DNA of 64,000 nucleotides from CAYQUO01 sp964420835 (lineage in GTDB: Bacteria; Chloroflexota; Anaerolineae; Anaerolineales; Anaerolineaceae). Below the pieces are notes generated by a model. That model ran no database searches, was not told where the DNA came from, and saw only the letters and a list, made by a program, of their open reading frames with translations. Position numbers and translations under genes: made by a program. Below, piece by piece: positions 53,018 through 61,983 of the stretch. Where the stretch lies: contig CAYQUO010000016.1 of assembly GCA_964420835.1 (NCBI GenBank), positions 9,189-73,188 on the forward strand, given 5' to 3'. How positions within the stretch are numbered: position 1 is the stretch's first letter; each line of letters begins with the position of its first letter.

Positions 53018-53881
53018 TTATTTATCCGGGCCGTTTTTATGGATCCAAGTGATCCACTCTCTGAATGTGCGGGGCTTCCTGCCAAGCATCCACTCCAAGA
53101 CACGGGGATTTCCCCAAAAACCAAATTTCTCCATGAACTCAAACATCATCAGCAAGGTGTTTGTGTCGTATTCGGGCATCCCACCGCTACGGGCCCTTTC
53201 CCCCCAGGCAGCCCGGGAGATGACTTGGATCTTGATCTCTTTACCCATGACCTCGCTGATGATCCTTGCCACTTCGGTCTGTGAGAGGATCTCCGGCCCC
53301 GCCAGTTCATAGGTGGCCCAATCATGAATATCCTCTGTTAGAACACGCCCGGCAACTTCGGCAATGTCCCCCAGGTCGACCATGCCGAGCAGGGTGGTGG
53401 GTTCATAGGGGATCTCATAAATGCCGTTTTCAGTGATATTCTTCCATTGCCCCAATGTATTCTGCATGTATGGAGTGGGTTGCAGGATTGTAAATTTTAG
53501 TCCGGATTCCTTGATCTTCTCCTCCACGCGCAATTTCAGCCAGTGATTTGGCAAGGCCTCTATTTCAGAATGGAGCAGGGAGTGATAAACTATCCGCTCC
53601 ACCCCCGCCTTTTTTGCCGCTTCAACGGCCACCTTGCCCATTTCCAGTTCGTCCGGGTTAACATTGGGGCAGATCAGGTAAACCCTTTCCACCCCATCCA
53701 TGGCCCTGGCGACATCATCGACTTTGTGCATATCCCCGAATACGGCTTCAGCGCCCAGCGCTCGTATTCTTTCGGCTTGAGATTCAAGCATCTCAAGGCC
53801 GCGTACTTTTTGACCGCGCTTTAGAAGGGACCGTGTGATTGCCCGCCCGGTCTTCCCACCTGCTCCTGTTACCAGTATCAT
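53018..53881 (-). CDS. NmrA-like NAD(P)-binding protein
   Basis: 287 residues. 'MILVTGAGGKTGRAITRSLLKRGQKVRGLEM' is the GxxGxxG dinucleotide site; 'GVERVYLICPN' and 'ERIVYHSLLHSEIEALPNHWLKLRVEEKIKESGLKFTILQPTPYMQN' fit the NmrA/QorB atypical short-chain group. The Tyr-Lys catalytic pair is absent, as usual for this group, which often senses redox state. GAGGAGG precedes the ATG. It is downstream of the catabolic operon but separated from it by a strong terminator. Confidence 0.82.
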   Translation of the reverse strand: MILVTGAGGKTGRAITRSLLKRGQKVRGLEMLESQAERIRALGAEAVFGDMHKVDDVARAMDGVERVYLICPNVNPDELEMGKVAVEAAKKAGVERIVYHSLLHSEIEALPNHWLKLRVEEKIKESGLKFTILQPTPYMQNTLGQWKNITENGIYEIPYEPTTLLGMVDLGDIAEVAGRVLTEDIHDWATYELAGPEILSQTEVARIISEVMGKEIKIQVISRAAWGERARSGGMPEYDTNTLLMMFEFMEKFGFWGNPRVLEWMLGRKPRTFREWITWIHKNGPDK

Positions 53882-53928
53882 TTATTTACCTCCTCTATTA
53901 TTACAATTTCGCTAGAATTAGCCACCCG

Positions 53929-53961
53929 AAAAAAACCAGATCGCCTTAATCAGACGATCTG
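53929..53961 (-). terminator. Terminator of the GntR catabolic operon
   Basis: On the minus strand a 7-bp stem CAGATCG/CGATCTG (53961-53955 with 53943-53937, 11-base loop) is followed by GG and seven T's. It lies about 77 bases after the stop of the last permease (54038) and before the NmrA-like gene. Confidence 0.88.
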
Positions 53962-54037
53962 TGGTTTCGTGGATATCTTCAATAATTTACTTTGAGACAA
54001 AATATCCTTCCCCGGAAAATTTATTACTACACCAATT

Positions 54038-54982
54038 TTATACCACCCGTTTCTCACGGTCGTAGTTCTTTCCTAAAAAGGCCGGGGCACGTGTCCTGCC
54101 GAAGGAGATCGCCATGACCACCAAAGTGAGAATGTAGGGCAGCATGAGCAGGAACTGGTAGGGGATGACCCTTCCGATCATCTGCACCCGGTAAGCCAGG
54201 ACCTCAATGCCGGCGAAGAAAATGGAACCGAAAAAGATCAGGTGGGGAGTCCAACCACCGAAGAAAGCCAGGGCGCCCGCCAACCAGCCGCGGCCCTTCA
54301 CCATGCCTTCCGTGAAGGTCCCGGTGTACACCATGGGCAGGTAGGCTCCTGCCAGGCCGATCAACATGCAGCCAATGATGACCGCAAGATAACGCCGCAG
54401 ATAGACATTAATTCCCAGGCTGTCTGCCGCCTTGGGGTTTTCTCCAACGGAACGGAACTCCAAACCGGCCTGGGTTTTGTACATGAACAGGTAAAGAAAA
54501 ATGGTTAAAAGGATAGAGAAATAAACCATCCAGTTTTGATTGAAGAAGATCTCACCGATGATCGGGATCTTGGATAAACCGGGTATTGGCAGTGACTGCG
54601 TGATGGGGATGATTGGAGGGGTGAGTGTTACCCCAATGACCAGTTTGGGGATTAACGTTGAAATGCCCAATCCGAGGAAATACAATGCCAACCCAATGAC
54701 GAACTGATTCATTCTTAATTGTGTGGTGAAAAAGGCAAGCAGGACTCCAAACAGACCTCCTACGATAACTGCTGCCACCACACCAATGGCCACGTTGTTG
54801 GTCAGGTAGGAGACTACGAAGACCACGGATGCCGTTGTCAGCATTATTCCTTCCTGGGCAACGTTGTAAACACCGGCTCGCCCACCCAGCATGGTCCCCT
54901 GGCTGGCCAGGATGAAGGGGACCATGGAATACAGCAGGATCTTTCCAAAAGCAACAACTTGGGACAAAATTTCCGAGTTCAT
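54038..54982 (-). CDS. Nucleoside-type ABC transporter permease 2 (NupQ-like)
   Basis: 314 residues, about nine membrane segments. 'MLGGRAGVYNVAQEGIMLTTASVVFV' contains the family's G-x-x-N-(I/V)-(A/G)-x-E-G motif. The second copy-like region 'RSVGENPKAADSLGINVYLRRYLAVIIGCMLIGLAGAYLPM' is the permease cytoplasmic coupling loop. The start overlaps the upstream permease (ATGA), implying a heterodimer. BMP-linked permeases like this import nucleosides in Bacillus (NupOPQN). Confidence 0.88.
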   Translation of the reverse strand: MNSEILSQVVAFGKILLYSMVPFILASQGTMLGGRAGVYNVAQEGIMLTTASVVFVVSYLTNNVAIGVVAAVIVGGLFGVLLAFFTTQLRMNQFVIGLALYFLGLGISTLIPKLVIGVTLTPPIIPITQSLPIPGLSKIPIIGEIFFNQNWMVYFSILLTIFLYLFMYKTQAGLEFRSVGENPKAADSLGINVYLRRYLAVIIGCMLIGLAGAYLPMVYTGTFTEGMVKGRGWLAGALAFFGGWTPHLIFFGSIFFAGIEVLAYRVQMIGRVIPYQFLLMLPYILTLVVMAISFGRTRAPAFLGKNYDREKRVV

Positions 54983-56043
54983 GCAGGTTTCCTCTTGATT
55001 TTTACAATGCTCGTTAAAAGTACAAAGATCAGAACGAACGATTCAATAATGTATACCATTTCAACGGGGATCATCAGGGTTCTTTGCATGGCGCTGGCGC
55101 CGACTTCAAGTATGGAGATGAAGAAGGAAATAAATGGGATCACCAGGGGGTTGCCCAGAGCGATCAAACCGATGATCAACCCCAAAATCTTGAAATTGGA
55201 CTGCATGTCGGCGATGAGGCGGTGTTGCACCCCGGCAACCTCGATGGCCCCCGCCAGTCCGGCCAGCGCGGCGCCCAAGGCGAGCGCCAGGACAAACATC
55301 ACGCTCACGTTGATGCCAAACACCCGTGCCGCTCGTGGGTTGGCGCCGGTGGCTACGATCTCATATCCAGCGGTTGTACGATTGATGTAGATATAAAGGA
55401 TTCCAACGACGATCAACATGAGGATCAATCCGGCGTGCAGGGGGGGGTTTTTTACCAGCAAAGGCAGGTAGCCCCCCCGCCCTATAGGGATGGTGGTTGG
55501 GTGTCCTGCACTGGGGTCTTTCCAGACGATCGTGGCAATATAATCGACCAGGAAATATGCCACAAAGTTCAGCATGATTGTGGAGAGGATTTCGTGAACC
55601 TGGAATTTATACAGCAGGATCCCTGGAATAAACCCCCAAATCAGCCCAAATATGAAGCCGGTGATCAATGCCAGAGGAAGCAGGATCCAGATCGGCAGGT
55701 TGGGTAGAAGGATGCCAACCGTTGTAGCCCCGATGGCTCCCATCAGGAACTGGCCTTCACCGCCGATGTTGAATTTTCCGGACATCCACGGAATCGAGAA
55801 GCCAAAAGCAAGCAGGGTTAAGGGGACAAATTTAAGCAAGGTCTGCACAATCCCGTTGGCGGTCCGAAATGATGTGCCCAGGATAGTGGAATATGCTTTA
55901 AGAACATCAAAACCCATAATGGCGATGAAGACGCCTGATACGATCAATGCCAGGACGATCGCGACGATATAGGCGAGCAGGCCCTGGATGATAGGAGATT
56001 GCAGAAAATGTCTTTTTTGAGGTGGGTTAGTTAGATTTGACAC
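54979..56043 (-). CDS. Nucleoside-type ABC transporter permease 1 (NupP-like)
   Basis: 354 residues, about nine membrane segments. 'GFSIPWMSGKFNIGGEGQFLMGAIGATTVGILLP' has the N-I-G-x-E-G motif; 'IVATGANPRAARVFGINVSVMFVLALALGAALAGLAGAIEVAG' is the coupling loop. The start is GTG at 56043, 17 bases inside the ATPase gene. It pairs with the permease at 54038-54982. Confidence 0.88.
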   Translation of the reverse strand: MSNLTNPPQKRHFLQSPIIQGLLAYIVAIVLALIVSGVFIAIMGFDVLKAYSTILGTSFRTANGIVQTLLKFVPLTLLAFGFSIPWMSGKFNIGGEGQFLMGAIGATTVGILLPNLPIWILLPLALITGFIFGLIWGFIPGILLYKFQVHEILSTIMLNFVAYFLVDYIATIVWKDPSAGHPTTIPIGRGGYLPLLVKNPPLHAGLILMLIVVGILYIYINRTTAGYEIVATGANPRAARVFGINVSVMFVLALALGAALAGLAGAIEVAGVQHRLIADMQSNFKILGLIIGLIALGNPLVIPFISFFISILEVGASAMQRTLMIPVEMVYIIESFVLIFVLLTSIVKIKRKPA

Positions 56044-57577
56044 CGCTCATCATCCGTCCAATTTCATATTTTTCGAAACGATCCCGCGTGACGATTCCAA
56101 CGATCTCGCCGCGGTACATAACGCCAATGCGGTCGCTCATTAAAAGCAGTTCATCTAGGTCCTCCGAGATGAGCACCGTGGCGACCTTGTTCTTTTTGGA
56201 AGTGAAAAGTTTTTTGTACACAAAATCGATGGAGGCGATATCCAGGCCGCGCGTGGGGGATTGGGCCACCATCAACTTGCAGCGCTGGGAAAACGCCCGG
56301 GCAATCATCACACGCTGAATGTTCCCCCCGGAGAGATTCCCGGCTGCTTCCTCAGGCCCTGATGTCTTGATATTGTATTCCTGGATCAGTTCACGCGTGA
56401 TGTTGTAAATGTTCTTCCAATCTATAAATTTTTTTCGGCTGTACGGCTCCCGTGTGTGCGCACCCAGGATGATGTTCTGGGCCACGTTGGCTTTTGGCAG
56501 GTACCCGTCTTCAATCCGGTCTTCCGGGATGTATGTGAACCCATCATCCAGCAGTTCCCGGGTGGTTTCTTTGCAGGGCTCACCCAGATAATGGATCTCT
56601 CCGGAGGTCGGTTTTTGGATGCCCATCAAGACCTCGCCCAGTTCCGACTGCCCGTTTCCGGTGACACCTGCAATCCCAAAGATCTCGCCTTCACGGACGA
56701 TGAAATTGATATCCTTGAGTCTGGCAACACCTTCTTTTTTATCGATTAGTTCGATATTCCGAACATCCAGGATCACCTGGTCTCCAATTTCCCTGTATTC
56801 GCTGCCGGATGCCCCCTTGGTGAAAATGATGCTTTTCTGTAGGTCCGTATCCGCCCCGACCATCGCTTGGACGAATTCATCCTCGCTGGCTTCCCCTTTT
56901 TTTAGGGTGGTGACATTTCGCCCGTTGCGCAGGACGCTGATCCGGTCGCAAACGCTGAGGACCTCGCGCAGTTTGTGGGTGATAAAAACGATGCTCAGTC
57001 CGGCGTCGACCATCGTTCGCAGGGATTTAAAAAGTGCATCCACTTCCTGGGGTGTCAGGTTCGTCGTTGGCTCATCGAGGATCAGGATCTCAACCCCGCG
57101 GTAAAGTGCCTTCAGGATCTCAACTTTTTGCCGTGTGCCAACGGGCAATTCCGATATCGGTGCATGAAGGTCAGCCTCGATCATGAAGCGGTCCATAATC
57201 TCCCGGACCTTGTTCTCTTCGTTGGATAAATTCATACCCAACGCATTTTTTATCGGGGTGCCCAATACGACGTTTTCGATCACGTTGAAATTGTTCACCT
57301 GCAGAACATGCTGGTGCACCATCCCGATCCGGTGTTGGATGGCTTCCCGAGGAGAATTCACATGGATGCTCTTGCCATGCAGCAGGATTTCACCCGAATC
57401 CATCCGGTACAACCCGTAAAGAATGTTCATCAGGGTGGTTTTGCCTGCACCGTTGCCCCCCAACAGCCCATGGATCTCCCCTGTCTTCAGCTCAAAATTG
57501 ACATCATCCAGGGCCTGATTGCTGTCAAAGGCTTTGTATACACCGGTCATTTTCAGGATGATAGAATCAGCGTTCAT
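56027..57577 (-). CDS. Nucleoside-type ABC transporter ATPase (NupO-like)
   Basis: 516 residues with two ABC domains in one chain, as in the sugar/nucleoside CUT2-like class. N-domain: 'GLLGGNGAGKTTLMNILYG' (Walker A), 'LPVGTRQKVEILKALYRGVEILILDEPTTNLTP' (signature reads PVGTRQ, Walker B). C-domain: 'GIAGVTGNGQSELGE' (degenerate Walker A), 'NLSGGNIQRVMIARAF' (signature). ATG 57577 matches the family's start; a TTG at 57625 has a stronger ribosome-binding site but would add 16 residues. Its ribosome-binding region lies in a hairpin. Confidence 0.88.
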   Translation of the reverse strand: MNADSIILKMTGVYKAFDSNQALDDVNFELKTGEIHGLLGGNGAGKTTLMNILYGLYRMDSGEILLHGKSIHVNSPREAIQHRIGMVHQHVLQVNNFNVIENVVLGTPIKNALGMNLSNEENKVREIMDRFMIEADLHAPISELPVGTRQKVEILKALYRGVEILILDEPTTNLTPQEVDALFKSLRTMVDAGLSIVFITHKLREVLSVCDRISVLRNGRNVTTLKKGEASEDEFVQAMVGADTDLQKSIIFTKGASGSEYREIGDQVILDVRNIELIDKKEGVARLKDINFIVREGEIFGIAGVTGNGQSELGEVLMGIQKPTSGEIHYLGEPCKETTRELLDDGFTYIPEDRIEDGYLPKANVAQNIILGAHTREPYSRKKFIDWKNIYNITRELIQEYNIKTSGPEEAAGNLSGGNIQRVMIARAFSQRCKLMVAQSPTRGLDIASIDFVYKKLFTSKKNKVATVLISEDLDELLLMSDRIGVMYRGEIVGIVTRDRFEKYEIGRMMSGVKSN

Positions 57578-57628
57578 ATCTGCCGGTATCCTTGAAAAAG
57601 AATGATTTTTGCATAAGTGCTCCAATAT

Positions 57629-57663
57629 CACCTCCCCCCCTCTGTGATTGAGGGAGGAAGGTG
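57629..57663 (-). promoter_or_regulatory. Intercistronic hairpin between the BMP gene and the ABC ATPase
   Basis: CACCTTCCTCCCTC pairs with GAGGGGGGGAGGTG across a short loop (one small imperfection). The 3' arm contains GGAGGTG, a good Shine-Dalgarno for TTG 57625. The structure could lower translation of the ATPase and protect the upstream lipoprotein mRNA. Confidence 0.55.
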
Positions 57664-57698
57664 AGGTTGATTTAGGTCTGTTAATTAATGCTGACTGT

Positions 57699-58778
57699 TT
57701 AATCGATCGGCGTAGAATCCTTTACGACCACGATCTTGCCACTCTTGATGTCATCCACGATTTTGACAACTTCAGCATTGATCTCTTCGCTGACGTTCAT
57801 AACAGGCAGTTGGGCATCGAAGCCATCACCAAAACCCATTGGGTAGTATCCACCGGTCACGCCTTCCGTGGCTTTCTTGATGATGTTCTTCAGAGGAGTG
57901 GCCCAGTCGTAAAGCGAGGAAGAAAGATAATTCTTGGGGGCGAACTGGGATTTGTCGGTGTATTTTGCCGTTACATAGACCGTTTTTGTATCCGTGGAGG
58001 CGGCTTTGGCGGCTTCAAAGATACCGAACATGCCCAGGTTGAGGGAGCCCATGATGACATCGACATTGTCGGCGATCATGGTGTCGGCCAGTTGGCGTGC
58101 CTTGGTGGGATCATTAAAATCGCCGGCCCAAAGCATCTTGATTTCAGGGTTCAGATTGTGATCCTTGAGCGCCTGCTGAATGGCGTGAGCTTCCTGGAAG
58201 GTGAAGGGCATGGTTAACCCTGAGAGGTAGCCGATCTTGCCGGTCTTGGTAACGTTCGCTGCCAGGTAGCCGATGGCGTAATACACTTCGTGGAAGTTGC
58301 GGTCGATATGCCAGTAGTTCGCCGGGGCGTTCTCAACCGGATCATCCCCTTCACAAACGAAGATCACGTCCGGGAATTGCGCGGCAACCTCAAGAGTCTG
58401 GTTCAAGAACTGGCCGCCGTGCACGAAGAGGATGTTGTAACCCTGGTCGATGTACTCCCGTTCAACGCGCTCCACATCCGGTACGGGGACGCTCTCCGAA
58501 TAGGCAAAGGGAATGCCCATCTCGTTCTGTACCTCGGTGGCTGCCAGGTAGCCAATGGTGTTGTAGTCGGTGTCGGTGATCACACCAGGGAGAATGACAG
58601 CCATCTTGTATTTGGCCAGCGGGTTCTCCTTTTCAACCTCAACAACAACGGTCTTTTCGACAACTTTTTCTTTTTCGACCTCGACGGTCTGAACGGCAGT
58701 TTGAGGCTGGCAGGCGCCAAGCAACATGGTTGCCAGCAACAGGATGGATACAAGGAACAACATTGACTTCTTATTCAT
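57699..58778 (-). CDS. BMP-family substrate-binding lipoprotein
   Basis: 359 residues. Signal peptide with lipobox LLGAC at about residues 22-26 from the start, then a charged linker of EK/EV repeats, and a PnrA/Med domain ('YKMAVILPGVITDTDYNTIGYLAATEVQ', 'YNILFVHGGQFLNQTLEVAAQFPDVIFVCEGDD', 'YYAIGYLAANVTKTGKIGYLSG'). BMP proteins bind purine nucleosides. The start is one of two adjacent ATGs (58781 or 58778), with GGAGG upstream. It is the first gene of the transporter block, with its own promoter. Confidence 0.9.
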   Translation of the reverse strand: MNKKSMLFLVSILLLATMLLGACQPQTAVQTVEVEKEKVVEKTVVVEVEKENPLAKYKMAVILPGVITDTDYNTIGYLAATEVQNEMGIPFAYSESVPVPDVERVEREYIDQGYNILFVHGGQFLNQTLEVAAQFPDVIFVCEGDDPVENAPANYWHIDRNFHEVYYAIGYLAANVTKTGKIGYLSGLTMPFTFQEAHAIQQALKDHNLNPEIKMLWAGDFNDPTKARQLADTMIADNVDVIMGSLNLGMFGIFEAAKAASTDTKTVYVTAKYTDKSQFAPKNYLSSSLYDWATPLKNIIKKATEGVTGGYYPMGFGDGFDAQLPVMNVSEEINAEVVKIVDDIKSGKIVVVKDSTPID

Positions 58779-58834
58779 CATTTCCTCCGTTTTTGAATTG
58801 AGTATGGTTATACTTGCTGCTTTGAACAATAGCC

Positions 58835-58863
58835 ATTATCTCACCATGTAATTCACTTTTCAA
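58835..58863 (-). promoter_or_regulatory. Likely internal promoter before the BMP gene
   Basis: On the minus strand: TTGAAA (58863-58858), 17-base spacer, GATAAT (58840-58835). The predicted leader is about 47 bases. It would let the transporter genes be made without the catabolic genes. Confidence 0.6.
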
Positions 58864-58907
58864 GATACATTGTTCACGTGCTGGATGTGATAATGGGCAT
58901 ATCACGA

Positions 58908-60782
58908 TCAGGATGGGATTTGTTTCAACATTTCGGGTTTTGGAAGGCCGCTGTTGACATCCCAGCCCAAGGTTTCATAATACTCATCCAGCGCTTTTTG
59001 CACCTCCTTTCGGTCCAGTTTTTCCCCGGCAACCGGACCACTTGAAATGGGGGTATCAAAGAAACGGTCGGGGACAATGTCATCCTTGCGGTCAAAACCG
59101 CCCAACCGGTTCATCAGAGACCGTTCCATGGAATGAATGAAAAGCCCCAGGTTTCTTAATTCCACTCCGGTCTTTTTCACACCCGTTACCGAGGTGTACA
59201 TCTCTGCCAGATCATCCAGGTTCGCAATTGCAAGGTCGTACCAGCCGTAGGCAAAGTAACAGAGGCCAAGGCTGTCCACGATCACTTTACGAAGTTCGCT
59301 TTCGGCTACCAGTTTTCCCTTGCCTTCATAAGAGGAGGGAACACCGGCTTTTGCATTGCCGGTCAGGCGCAATCCATCTTCAGGGGAAAGCCGCCGATTC
59401 TCGGTTTGGATCGAGCCACCCAGGTGACCGCCGCCGCGGGTGGAGGTGATGATCCCAAGTGCCCAGCCCCGGTGGGAGCGAATGCCCTGTTCGTTGATCC
59501 CAATGCGTTTGGTCATTACGGCATGCTTTTCACTGCCTTTGCCGATGGCCTGGGCTGCCTGATACACTCCCCTTGAAAGGATTTCTCCAAGGTGTTCGCG
59601 TTTGGCGATCTGCTGGGTGAGTTTGACCATTGAAGGACCATCACCCCATTCCAGGTTAACACCCCCCGGTTGTTCCTTCTCCAATATGCCATGCTCGGCG
59701 CATTCCAGGGCGAAGGCAAGAGAAGAGGATACGCCATCGACATCCAGTCCGTATTCATTGCAGTAATAATGAATGAGCAGAACAGAATGGGCATCCAGGA
59801 TGCCCAGGTTCGAGCCAAAACCACGGACTGAGTTGGCATGCATGCCTTCAATCTCAACCTGTTCCTGTTCGTCTGTGTCCAGATTGTAAACATGCAGGCA
59901 GTTCACCTGGCATCCTTTGCAACCGGCACGGCCGGTTTCAATATTCTTCAGACTTTCTTCGCGCAGTGGCAAGGATATCTCAGGAGCCATGAATTCGTCC
60001 TGGATGTTCCTGACCGCTGTAGGCACCAACCCCGAAACCCCTCCAGCCCCGGCTGTCCGGTGTGTACCACCCGTTTTCAATTCGTTCATAACAAAGGAGG
60101 TTCTGATTTTTTCTTTATAATTTTCAACCAGTTGGGCGTAGGTTTCCGGGTCTGAAACGGGAACGGGTTGAGTTCCGATACTGATGATGGCTTTCAACTT
60201 TTTGCCCCCAAAGATGGCCCCACTGCCGCCCCAGCCGGCTGCGTGGGCCCGGTCGGAAAGCAGGCAGGAAATTCTCACCTCGGCTTCTCCTGCAGGACCG
60301 ATGGCAAGGTGGCTGGCTTGCGGCCCGTATCGCTTGTGGATCTCCTTCCGCAGGTCTGAGAGTTGTAGGCCCCATAGATCCCCGGCGGGTATCAGACGCG
60401 GGGAGTCTTTCTCGAGCAAGAGACAAACCGGGCTTTCGCTTGCACCCTGGATGAGAACAGCATCATAACCAGCCCGCCGCATTTGAACACCAGTATCACC
60501 GCCCACATTGGAGTAAAAGAAGCCTCCGGAGATCAGGTTTCGGCCGATGATGGTGGTTCGGGTTGCCAGAGGGATGCGGGTGCCGGTTATTGCCCCGGGT
60601 GCAATGGCGATCGGTTGGTCTTTTGGGTCGGTTTGCTTCAGAGCATCGAAGTTTTGGGAAACCAGCCAGGATGCCAGGGCTCTGCCCCCCAGAAAGCGAG
60701 CGTAGTTACTGGTGTCCTCTTCAACGATGACGCCTGTGGAAAGGTTGACAATAACAATTTTCCCATTGATCATCATACTCAT
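58908..60782 (-). CDS. Aldehyde:ferredoxin oxidoreductase family protein (tungsten type)
   Basis: 624 residues. The N-terminal 'VEEDTSNYARFLGGRALASWLV' is typical of the domain that holds the tungsto-bispterin cofactor. The [4Fe-4S] cysteines are 'CKGCQVNC' (C-x2-C-x3-C, about residue 290) with the distant fourth in 'SLGLCYFAYGW'. Family members oxidise aldehydes to acids with ferredoxin. It sits between the UroD-like and BMP genes. GAGAGGT precedes the ATG. No dedicated tungstate transporter or cofactor genes are in the window. Confidence 0.9.
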   Translation of the reverse strand: MSMMINGKIVIVNLSTGVIVEEDTSNYARFLGGRALASWLVSQNFDALKQTDPKDQPIAIAPGAITGTRIPLATRTTIIGRNLISGGFFYSNVGGDTGVQMRRAGYDAVLIQGASESPVCLLLEKDSPRLIPAGDLWGLQLSDLRKEIHKRYGPQASHLAIGPAGEAEVRISCLLSDRAHAAGWGGSGAIFGGKKLKAIISIGTQPVPVSDPETYAQLVENYKEKIRTSFVMNELKTGGTHRTAGAGGVSGLVPTAVRNIQDEFMAPEISLPLREESLKNIETGRAGCKGCQVNCLHVYNLDTDEQEQVEIEGMHANSVRGFGSNLGILDAHSVLLIHYYCNEYGLDVDGVSSSLAFALECAEHGILEKEQPGGVNLEWGDGPSMVKLTQQIAKREHLGEILSRGVYQAAQAIGKGSEKHAVMTKRIGINEQGIRSHRGWALGIITSTRGGGHLGGSIQTENRRLSPEDGLRLTGNAKAGVPSSYEGKGKLVAESELRKVIVDSLGLCYFAYGWYDLAIANLDDLAEMYTSVTGVKKTGVELRNLGLFIHSMERSLMNRLGGFDRKDDIVPDRFFDTPISSGPVAGEKLDRKEVQKALDEYYETLGWDVNSGLPKPEMLKQIPS

Positions 60783-60798
60783 AATAATTTACCTCTCT

Positions 60799-61983
60799 CT
60801 ATAACAATAAACCCAAGGCAGTATCATACATGGCAACGATGTTCTCCGGCGGGACATCCGGCTGGATGTTGTGAACTGCGCAAAGTACATATCCGCCATC
60901 ACGGTTGAGGGTCTCCAAAGTTTTCACGACACTGCCTCTAACATCGTTGACTGTCCCTTGTGGTAAAAGGTCCTGAGTGTCGATACCACCCCAAAAGGTG
61001 AGGTGCTTTCCAAAATCCTTTTTCAAAGCACTCAAATCATCCATGCCCACAGCCGATATCTGCACCGGGTTGATTGCATCCACGCCCATGTCAATCAGGC
61101 TCGGAAGCAATGGGCGGATGGCCCCGTCAGTATGATGTAACACCTTGGCAGGAGTTTTGGAATGGATCAAAGCATATAGTTTTTTTAAGCGCGGTTCCAG
61201 CAACTTATTATACACCCGTGGCGAGACCAGCAGGCGGTCCTGGATGGCGAGATCATCAAAATTGACCACTATATCAACCTGGTCTCCAAATGCCTCCAGG
61301 ATGGACCGGCAAACCTCCAGTTGAACCTCCTGGATGCTGTCCAGGAGGACTTCCAATAAGGGTTGGTCTTGTGCGGAATCCATCAACCAATCCTCGTATC
61401 CGCGCATCTCGATACTCTTTAAAATAAAATTGGTCGGCAGGGAAAGAAGGATGGCACAATCCCTGGCGGCGCGGATACTGGCAATTGTATCGCCGATGCC
61501 CTGGAACCATTGTGGATTTTCCGGATCGGGGAATGGGTGGTTGAGCACATCCTGCCGGCTGATGGAGCCTGAGAGAGGCCCTTCAACCACAAACCAGGTG
61601 TGTGTCTCATGGGAGAATTTACGGCGCACACCCCAGGCATCCGGCTGGCTCAGGTCTTCCCCGGGGCTTACGTCACTGGGGTTTTTAGGTGTGCCGGGTT
61701 TAACGCCTGCTGTGTCGATCTGGAACCGCTCCAAAATGGTTGTGTCCACCAACGCCAGTTGTGCTTCCAGGTCGAAAAAATCAATCGCACCCGGGCGAAT
61801 GCCCAGATGCGATAATAAATTTTGATAAGAGGAGATGGCGATTCCTGTAACGATGGTGGACCCGAGGTCGAGTGGAATGCGGTCCGGCTGCCGATGACGA
61901 AGAGCGTCCAAAACCCGCTGCCGGTGGGGTCCAATTGTGTTTATTCCCGTTGTTTCCGCGGTCGATGAAGCAGGGTGGCTCAT
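60799..61983 (-). CDS. UroD-like protein (uroporphyrinogen decarboxylase/corrinoid methyltransferase fold)
   Basis: 394 residues. 'RQRVLDALRHRQPDRIPLDLG' at the start and 'LHHTDGAIRPLLPSLIDMGVDAINPVQ' with 'TFWGGIDTQDLLPQGT' are the URO-D superfamily core. The zinc-type HxCG of MtaA corrinoid methyltransferases reads HTDG here, so cobalamin-linked methyl transfer is not shown. The ATG overlaps the stop of the PreA-like gene (TAATG). The role in the operon is unknown. Confidence 0.82.
   Translation of the reverse strand: MSHPASSTAETTGINTIGPHRQRVLDALRHRQPDRIPLDLGSTIVTGIAISSYQNLLSHLGIRPGAIDFFDLEAQLALVDTTILERFQIDTAGVKPGTPKNPSDVSPGEDLSQPDAWGVRRKFSHETHTWFVVEGPLSGSISRQDVLNHPFPDPENPQWFQGIGDTIASIRAARDCAILLSLPTNFILKSIEMRGYEDWLMDSAQDQPLLEVLLDSIQEVQLEVCRSILEAFGDQVDIVVNFDDLAIQDRLLVSPRVYNKLLEPRLKKLYALIHSKTPAKVLHHTDGAIRPLLPSLIDMGVDAINPVQISAVGMDDLSALKKDFGKHLTFWGGIDTQDLLPQGTVNDVRGSVVKTLETLNRDGGYVLCAVHNIQPDVPPENIVAMYDTALGLLL

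Noticed and set aside
54719..55390. Long plus-strand frame of 223 codons opposite the permease genes
   Set aside because: Its translation is rich in Cys, His and Asn in a non-protein pattern, and it lies wholly antisense to two well-supported permeases.
58908..60782. Selenocysteine in the aldehyde oxidoreductase
   Set aside because: No in-frame TGA is present; the iron-sulfur cysteines are ordinary.
60799..61983. True uroporphyrinogen decarboxylase for haem synthesis
   Set aside because: The context is a catabolic operon without other haem genes, and the protein is of the divergent UroD-like/methyltransferase branch.
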